This document shows, piece after piece, positions 56,313-64,000 of a stretch of DNA of 64,000 bases. The first letter of the stretch is position 1; every line of letters begins with the position of its first letter. The stretch comes from Saccharina japonica (taxonomy: Eukaryota; Sar; Phaeophyceae; Laminariales; Laminariaceae): assembly GCA_008828725.1 (NCBI GenBank), contig MEHQ01002486.1:23963-87962 (forward strand), written 5' to 3'. Under the pieces are notes generated by a model that saw nothing but the letters and a program-made list of their open reading frames with translations, did no database searches and had not been told where the DNA came from. The position numbers were made by a program, and so were the translations under genes.

Positions 56313-57043
56313 ATGATATACGTATCTGATGCTTGATGAAGATCCGAAAAAGATCTTCAGATTCTGAAGATCTGTGATGAAGAACTTCCGAGTTCGAAAA
56401 TCGAAGTGCGAAGTTCGAGCCATTTTTATTCTGGCGGTTTCAGATTGTTATCTCGCCGCGTTTAGACTTCAGACGCAGCGAACAGCAAGAGAACAAGGAT
56501 ACAGTTCGAGGCAGCCTGTACTACAAAGCTGTCGGGCAAGTGTGTTGGCCCGAGTAAGTTTCTGTGGGCAACATCATGGCCACCAAATATAGGGCGCCCC
56601 CGCGCATGACTGCAGCCTACGTGGATCAGGTGCAAGTTTTCATAGAGCAAAGGCCTACTCGTACGAGTATCAGCTGACACTTTTTCCATGCTACTCGTAC
56701 TCGTGTAGACTCGTACGAGTACTGCTGTTACCCCTCCCTCCACGTGCCCTCGCTCTCAACACGCTCAATACCTAAAAGTTGATACTGCTGTATGCTCATG
56801 GGGTTGCAAATTTTATCACCCGTGCCCCACTTCCATGCAAGAAAAATTGTGGGTCTTGTCAAGTGTGCTCCACTTGCGCGCAGGCGAAATTGTAGGTTAC
56901 CAACTTCTTGTGCCCTGTGCTCCACTTTTTGGCAAGCATGCAAGGATGCAAGGCCACATTTGATTTTGTGCCCATCAATTGCACCTGAGTTGTTGATATG
57001 ATACGCGTGTACAAGTAGCTAACGCCCAATCCTCATTCGGCAG
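56313..57043 (+). other. Upstream flank of MNS1 gene; possible exon 56473-56553
   Basis: 56473-56553 follows a TTCAG acceptor, is open for 27 codons in phase 0 (TQRTAREQGYSSRQ then PVLQSCRASVLAR) and ends at a consensus CGA|GTAAGT donor. Its phase matches the start of the next MNS1 exon at 57044. The peptide has no clear match to MNS1, so it is only a candidate 5' exon. Confidence 0.35.
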
Positions 57044-60000
57044 ATGATGACCCAGCGACGAGCGGAGGAGCTGTACCACAACGGGCTGACCAAATACAAC
57101 GAAGAAAATTCGATGCTCACGCATGCAGCGCAAAACGAGCGCAGGTGGGCAATTTTGTAATTTTTGAAAATATGAAAATATGTACTTGGTACGAGTACAT
57201 TGAAACATTGAAACCAGTTCAAACCGTTTTTATTGTGTTCTCGTTGGAACACACTTTTTTTTCAACGCGTCGTCGTAAAATCAGAGCTGTGATCGGATCA
57301 GGATGTGTTCAAAATCTCATGGGTCGGGTTGGATCGGGTCAAGAGGTTTTCAAAGCTCGCGGCTCGGGTCAGGTCGGGCCCAAGACTTTGAATTCAACGG
57401 GTCGGCTCGGATCGGGTCGGGTCAAGAACTCTGCTCTTCAAACCTCACGGGTCGGGTCGGGTCAAGAAGTGATGAGAATCTCACGGGTCGGGTCAGGTCA
57501 TGATCCGCGAGAAATGGGTCACTCGTGGGTCGGGCCAGTATGACCCGCGAGTTGTTTTCTGCTGTGACAGTAGTTATATGTATTACGTATAGAGTACGGT
57601 ACGATGTACCTGGTACATATACCCGAAGAATGCGACAGCGCCTATTTGCAGCATGCAGGCTGCAAAAAAAAAAAACACAGCTAAAAAAAATATACCAGGT
57701 ACTAGTTTTTTGGGCACGGATGAACATTTGGTTTGGGTTAGGGTTAGGACCCGTACAAACGAGAAACACAAAACCTAAAAACACAACCTAAAAACAAACC
57801 CTAAAAACGAACAGACTTTAGGTTTTTAGTGTAAAATCGAAGATGGTGTACAAACTACAAACGCAGGATACGCGTGAAAAACAAAAGCGAAAACGAGTCA
57901 ACGGTCAAGGTGGAAGACCAGCAGTAATGCACCACCCAGCTGCGGTAGAGGCGACGCCCAGCCCTGAAAAAAGAGGAGAGTGTGCCCACATGACTAGCCG
58001 ACCATGCTCTGCTGCTGCAATGGCGCCCGTAGCCTGGAGCGCGAGATTTGCGCTGGATAAAGTACGGGTGCTGTACAAAAAGTTTCACCGCTTGCTACAA
58101 CAGATGATTTTTGAATGTACAGCAGCACGCAATTCGACTTGGACCGCCCCATGAGCCACGGTTTTGGCTACGGCGTTGAACACTGCATTGCCTGGCACCA
58201 GCCGCATGTTGTTCGCGCCTTGTCTGCTCTCTGTCTTCTGGCTGTCCAGTGTACGGGGCGTTCGTAGCTGCGGTTGTCGCCATGATCTCCGTTCTCGCTG
58301 GGCTGTTCGTTCTTCGTGTTTTGGTTTTAGGGTCATTTTAATCGATTTTCGATTAAACAAAACCGAAGAGCAAAAATATCCCATCGCGGTCTCCTGGGTC
58401 TCTTTTTTTCTGTTTCGCCAATCAGAGGGAGTGAATCTTCATAACTCATTTTAGGTTTTGTTTTTAGGTTTTGTTTTTAGGGTCAAAACGCTCCGTTTGT
58501 ACGGGCCCTTAGGGTTGGTCTAGCCGCCAAAAAGTTATAATGTTCATCCGTGCCCCAAAAACTAGAATATTTTTTCGAGCTGTGTTTTTTTTTTGCAGTC
58601 TGCATGCTGCAAATAGGAGCTCCCAAGAATGCAGGGGTTTCCTATGTAAATGTATGGCTTTTGTATATATAGGGGGCCGGGGGGCTACCGTAATTACCGC
58701 GCGGCCCATCCGTAGTTATAGCGCACAGAGGGGTTGCTCTGCACGCGGGTCCCAGTGACACTTTGCCACCATCGATATGATCGTTTGACGCGCTTACAGC
58801 AGTACGAGTACGTACTAATGTGTGACCCCGCAAAACCTGTCTGTGATGTGTGGCGACAAGTACAGTCAGTAGTACTCATCTTTCACTTGTACGGTTATAA
58901 ATGCATTCAATTCGCCATCAATCGCATCAATCGAAAATATTCCTTGTGTGTACGACGAGTATATGTCAAGATGTCAAGATGTCAGGCAGTATGATAGGTG
59001 ATAGGTACATCGTAAAATATGTGATGTCGAGCGGCGTAACTTTTTGTGTGTCGTTTCATTTGGCGTTGGCGTTACATTTTCATTTTGGGATCTGAAATCG
59101 TCGATGATTGACTCCGACTTCACCCATGGCCCATGGCATGGGCCAAGGACCATACGCGTACGTACGTAGAGATTATATATCACGACGATTGATTGTGTGC
59201 TTCGTATGACACATCACACACCACACACACGAACGACCGTCTGTCACACACATCAACGGCAGTAGTCGGACCCACTCCGCTTCCTGACGATTCCATTCAA
59301 AATATTTTCCACGGACACGCATACAGAGGGTTGGCAGCTGGGCGGGGCACAGGGGTCGGGGCGCTCCTCGCCACCTCGCCTGTGAAGTATGATTTATTGT
59401 ATCATAGCTTGTACAGAAAGCTATGCCTGGCATTCATCATCTACATACAGCTTGTGTACACTCGACACTCGACCTATACCTGTTGCTGTGTCTCGCCAAT
59501 AATGCTGCCTGACAGCGTCCTCCGTCTATATATGTATGTATGTACTCGTCAGGTGCTAGCGCACACGCAGCGTAAATCAGCGTCCTCCACGTTACCGTCA
59601 GGTGCTAGCGCACAACGCAGCGTATGTCACCTCGGCTTAGCAGCAGCAGCAGCAGCACAGCAGCAGCAGCAGCCGTCCTCCACGGTATCGTCATGTGCTA
59701 TAGCGCACAACGCAGCGTGTCACCTCGGCTACGCCGCCGTCGCTTTGAAAAACTAACTGCTGTATGTACTTACTTGTATAATAGGTCTACTCGCGGGCAT
59801 GTGATGGGCATACATGATGACATCCGATGTAAAGCTCAGTACGAGTACGTCCGACAGAATCATCGACTCGACCCAGAGCTGATATTACCGAGTCGGGTTA
59901 AGTATCGAATTTGTATAACTTTATCTAGCCAAAGGCTACAGAGTCAATTTTTTATGCCAGGTGTAAGATGAAGTAGAGGGATTGATGGGCTACAGAGCCA

Positions 60001-63000
60001 AATCGTTTTTGGAGTTGAACTAAGTAGGGGAGGGGATTACTAAAAAAAGATGGAATTAGACCTCGAAACAGAGTTGAAAAGCAGGGGATTTGGGAAATTA
60101 AATAATTTCCGCGACAGAGCCCAGCAACTAAAGTCACTGGGAATTATTAGTACCGCCAAATCAGCCTCGCCGTAAGGAGGTAATGCGGCAATCCGGCATC
60201 ACTGGTTGCGGCTGCCAACAAATACCCCTCCATGGTATTTCGTACATGGTACCCTGGTACCAGGTACACTGCTGTTGTTTCATACCAGGTACTTTGGTGT
60301 ACATACTGCTGTATGTGTAACACCTGCGGTACCTGGTATACGTATAGACATACTTTCGTTTGTCTTTTCCAGGGATTACCCATCCCTGGCCTCTCAGAGC
60401 TCCCACTTCGATACCGCCTCCTTCTATTACTTGATTACTTGCCGGAGCTTTCCTCCCTATCGTTGTTTCCTATCATTTTTTGTTCGCGAGAGCCTTTTTA
60501 TTTTTCGGTTTTGGATTCGTGCGTGTACCCAGAGAGCACGGCAGCGCGGGCGAGCCCGGCACCATCGCGGGTATGGGAGGGCTCTGGCCAGTAGAGGGGG
60601 GGGTGGAAGGAGCGCGGTTGCCTTTTTCGTGGTTGGGCGTGGTGTGTCCATTGAGACACGAGGGAAGCATGAAGGGGCTTTGTCTGCGTTGCTGCTGGTG
60701 GTGCGAATCCAGTATGTCCAAAATTATAATAAGGATCGTTTCTTTGTGTAAAATAATATTCAAGCGGTGCTTATTTCTCAACCAAATATTATACAGAGAG
60801 AGACAGCCAGGCGGTTTGAACATCATAATGCTCGAGCGGGCGAACGAGGGCCACGGTGAGCACCGGGCTTCACGCGAGGCGGGCCACGGGGCTCACTGGG
60901 GCAGAGGGGCAGTAGAGCTCGACTCGGACCGAATCGATGGCGAGGTGATCGCGGGGGGGCGGGCAGCATCGAGGGTGACAGAACGTGACAGTCGTTTTAA
61001 CTTTTTTGTTTTTTGAGCGGCGCAATCACGATATGTCATTCGAAGTACTACTGCTGTTGTTGTTGCTTGCCGTTTTGTTCGAGTACGAGTACGAGTACGA
61101 GTATAATACGTATGTACGTCTTTCTCAGTTTGGTGGATTTTTTTGTTTTGCATACTTGACAACTTGGCGACCGTGCTGGTGCTGTGCTTTTTCTCTTTCA
61201 TACAATAAAGTATATACAAAGTACGAAGTACTAATACTGTTGCACACATGCTCACGAAAAATGCACATCTCACACCCCCACAGCAGACAGCGCAGCGCCG
61301 TGCCGTGAGCCGTGTCGCTGTGCTTTGTCGTCCTGGAGCATGGAGCTATTGTGCACCCCGAGCATGTTTTGCATGCATGTCAAGTCCGCCCTTTGCTGCA
61401 CCATGAACCTCTTGGCATTTTCAAGTCGCGGTGCCTGCACTACATCATGGGCCTCTTCTGTACCCCTTTCCTTACGCGAGTGTAGCGGGCGGCGTCAGCC
61501 GCCCGCGAAGCGGAGCCCTTGTACGTACATACTCATAGCTGCATGAAGACTCGAAGCGCTGTTGAACGCCCCAACGTGAGCTGTCGTAGACGTGCACACC
61601 ATATATACGACCATATATATATGTAGCATATATATATATACGTTCCACGCGATTGGTCTTCTGGCTGTCTGACGAACACGAACAAGAACACCCAGACTTA
61701 GACGACGAGGTGCGAGGTCCGCCGCGGTTCTGGGGTGGTTTGAAGACACGACACACGACACCCTTGGAAGTGTTGTCTTCCAGTGGTTCATGTTTTAAGG
61801 CCAACGACTGCTTTAAATTAAAAGGAAAGTTGCAGAGATAGAAGGTCACGCGTCGTTTAGTCTGTATCTGATGGTATCATAGATTGAATCAACAACTTCG
61901 TATAACAACGTCGCGTAATATACTCCTATATTCCCGGCCCAAATGATGACACAGCCTCGCTTTTCAGCGTCGGGCCAACGCGGCGGCCCAGATCGAAGCA
62001 GAAGAAGCCATGCAGGCCCAGCGGGCACGACAATCGGTGAGCAGAATCAATGTTCATTTTGCGTGGAAGTTCGTTTGTGGGTACTCGTAGGTGGGCGCTG
62101 ATTTCGGGATTGAGGAAGAGCTCGTTAGTGCTGCGCTGTTGAAGTGAAAGAGGAATGACAGCCCTCATCCAACGGGAATCATGCTTGCAATGCTTACCGT
62201 CTACATCGTCGTGAAAGTGCTGGCCGTTTCTCATGCGCTGCATAGTAACAGCTAAGAGTCCCATTTTGTTTTTTAGAAACAGCAACCGGAAGCCTACTTT
62301 GTTTTTGCATGTGTGAACCAGCGTATGCTTGATTTCGGCGGCTTCAGTGTTGCATGGCCTTTGTCAAGCTGGCATCACCCACGTGGCTTTGAACCGCTGA
62401 CACCACGGTCGTGTTTCTGGCCCCTGACCCCTCAAGCATGCCACTGCCACACATACATGGTATGTTGCATATATGGTAATATCTCACACATGAAGTCTCG
62501 GGCATCACTGTTCGTGGTGACGCTATTTTTACTTTGTGCGTTTTATCGGGCTGTTCCCCTCCTGTTCGGTATGTATGTTGCTTATGTTACTTTTTGCAGG
62601 CGCAAGAGCTCAGAAACGAACGCATGTCGCAGCAAAATCAGGGCATTGCCGAGGAGCTGCAGAGGAGCAGAGCCGCAAAGACTCGAGAAGAAGTAGAGGT
62701 GCTCTGAATAGTTTTCGCTGGATTGCTCTGAATAGCTTTTACTGGAGGATCTTGTGTACCTGGTATTCAGTACATACGGTACATACAGTACATACAGTAC
62801 ACACATAGTATGCATACACCATACCACGACGAAGTTGACGTTATCTCGTTTGTCGTATGTATATATGATCGAATATTGCACTAACGCCTGGGTTTGCTCG
62901 ATGCCGCCCTCCCGAGTAGCCCACTTTATAATTAACCCAGGTATATACCAGGGTTGTAGAGCGCAGATCCGCTTTGAGGATCCGACTGTATACCTGGTAG

Positions 63001-64000
63001 GTTATTATGTTACACGGACGAGCGAGTCTCTCGAGATGCATCTCTATTTCGGGTAACATGATCATGTGCATGAATTTTATCTTGTGGGTGTGTTACTCAT
63101 TGTGGTCTCTTATCTCTGTATACAGCATTAGGTCGCGCTGGAGCTGGTCCGTGATGTTACAGTAGCTTTCGACCCGGGGCTGCCCATGAGGGCTGCCCAG
63201 AGACGGGAAAACATGCATACCTTGCAGATCTACTGTATTCGTTTCGTTTTGATGCAGCCATTTGACGACTGCTCTTGACCGTTGGGCCCGACGTCGATCC
63301 CACCAGATTCAGCGAATTTGTTCAGAGAGCGAAGAACTCAAGACGCTCGAGCAGGTAATAATAACAATTGTCAGAGAAATTACTGGCATACTATGTAGGT
63401 GGCTAAACGATCTCGCCAACCATCCTTCCGGTGTGGTGCAGCGCAGTACAGCACTGTATAAGGCACTTGGCTGTTTCTGATTTGAGCTTTCCACAAAAAG
63501 TCGGCGCTGAATTTTGGGTCCATGTTGGCTGCGGGTGAGCATGGGAACACATGGGTGTCGTTGGTGGTTTAGGGAGGAGATACGAGATATACTCTTCCTC
63601 TTCGTTTTGTTTAAGTGAACGCGATTGCGGTCGCTCCTCGGAACGAAGGACACTATTTGTTTGTGTAGCCGACACTGCTGAAGTGCTAACTCGTGAACCA
63701 CACTGCTGTAAAACATGTGTAGTTGCCGTCTTTCCCATGTGTCGTCCCTGCGCGTTTTAAGCCAACATACATGAGTTGTACGTATTGGTATGAATAGCAA
63801 CCGACCAAGCCGAGAAGAACTTACACACATATTACCCGGTAGTTTGAACAATGTTGAGCAATATTGAGTAGTGTATCATGCGTGACGGCAAGCTCTGTTT
63901 CGCTTGCGATTACGTGTGGGCATTCCGTGTTGACCTGACCTCCAGCGTCTGAAAGTAGCGTACGTGAACAAGGAGCGTGCTGCGCAGTACGAGGAGAACC
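57044..64000 (+). CDS. MNS1: MNS1-like ciliary coiled-coil protein, 5' part, five exons, continues past window end
   Basis: Exons: 57044-57144, 61955-62036, 62600-62698, 63307-63354, 63946 to beyond 64000. All borders are AG/GT and the phases join without a break. Peptides in order: RAEELYHNGLTKYNEENSML and ending HAAQNER; LAFQRRANAAAQIEAEEAMQ; AQELRNERMSQQNQGIAEEL; IQRICSESEELKTLEQ; RLKVAYVNKERAAQYEEN. The last two exons match the conserved MNS1 block around LKAAYxNKERAAQ, and the spacing back through exon 3 needs no gap. MNS1 is a microtubule inner protein of motile ciliary doublets, so this organism should have flagellated cells. The first intron is 4.8 kb and contains a hAT-like element; the other three are about 560-610 bases. 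Exon 1 starts with two ATG codons after an acceptor-like CGGCAG, so true translation may start further upstream. Confidence 0.82.
57312..57545 (+). repeat. Degenerate CGGGTCGGGTCAAG minisatellite
   Basis: GGGTCGG, GGATCGGGTC and GGGTCAGGTC units recur irregularly for about 230 bases in the first MNS1 intron. Confidence 0.8.
57634..58624. mobile_element. hAT-like element, 991 bp, 8-bp TSD AAGAATGC, in MNS1 intron
   Basis: Long imperfect inverted repeats of ~190 bp: CCTATTTGCAGCATGCAG, the A-run then CACAGCT, TTTTGGG(C/G)CACGGATGAACAT and the CCTAAAAACA repeats at the left; complements at 58440-58624. AAGAATGC is perfectly repeated at 57626-57633 and 58625-58632. An internal frame (57843-58154) has no domain. 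Short TTAGGG-like runs lie in the left arm near 57730. Confidence 0.85.
58625..61954. other. Remainder of the first MNS1 intron; no gene recognised
   Basis: Contains simple sequence (GAGTACGAGTACGAGTACGA near 61079, TATATA near 61613-61640), a GCGGGCGGC/GCCGCCCGC hairpin at about 61487-61508, and the duplication at 59.5 kb. Frames such as 60206-60751 (+) show no domain. Confidence 0.45.
59547..59730 (+). repeat. Three-copy degenerate repeat with GTGCTAGCGCACAACGCAGC
   Basis: The block occurs at about 59552, 59601 and 59694; the last two are followed by GTCACCTCGGCT. A CAG microsatellite (59640-59672) separates the last two copies. Confidence 0.88.

Noticed and set aside
60206..60751. 181-residue open frame in the MNS1 intron
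   Set aside because: Starts in simple sequence, is rich in Arg/Ser/Phe without domain, and overlaps equally long frames on both strands.

Overview
The window is nuclear DNA of an intron-bearing, flagellated eukaryote. The best host gene, at the right edge, encodes a homologue of the ciliary coiled-coil protein MNS1, read across at least five short exons with GT/AG introns. A second candidate near the left edge encodes a PARP-type zinc finger split over two exons on the minus strand. The retroelement types, the dense GTACGTAC and CAG microsatellites, long introns and few genes would suit an alga such as a brown alga or another stramenopile. That placement is inference from general resemblance, not a measured result.

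Most of the window is mobile-element debris. 0-3.1 kb: a long inverted repeat encloses the PARP-finger exons and a nested palindrome. 5.5-6.6 kb: a ~30-bp tandem array. 8.0-10.4 kb: a decayed LINE with an N-terminal RING-like finger. 10.7-15.2 kb: a 1,378-bp direct duplication that looks identical, one copy abutting the only N in the window. 16.3-17.1 kb: a LINE 3' fragment. 19.9-23.2 kb (minus): a decayed Ty3/gypsy-like Pol in which a cytosine-C5 DNA methyltransferase-like domain sits between RNase H and the start of integrase; this is the most unusual feature. 24.2-28.5 kb: three small inverted-repeat or foldback elements. 28.7-36.5 kb: a nearly full-length tyrosine-recombinase retrotransposon (Ngaro/PAT-like) with split direct repeats A1-ORFs-B1-A2-B2. 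42-43.1 kb: a Ty1/copia-like remnant next to a 61-bp tandem array. 50.3-51.1 kb: another LINE fragment. 53.6-56.3 kb: one hAT-like element nested in another. 57.6-58.6 kb: a third hAT-like element, inside the first large MNS1 intron. Three copies of a hairpin-plus-CTAG signature (7.27, 37.79 and 41.64 kb) look like Helitron 3' ends.

Nearly all element-encoded reading frames carry frameshifts or stops, so they are annotated as pseudogenes. Several intermediate repeats (25.0/45.1, 26.4/36.8, 36.5/45.6, 38.5/46.4 kb) recur within the window and imply repeat families that I cannot classify. All comparisons were made by eye; coordinates of degenerate features are approximate to about 5-20 bases.
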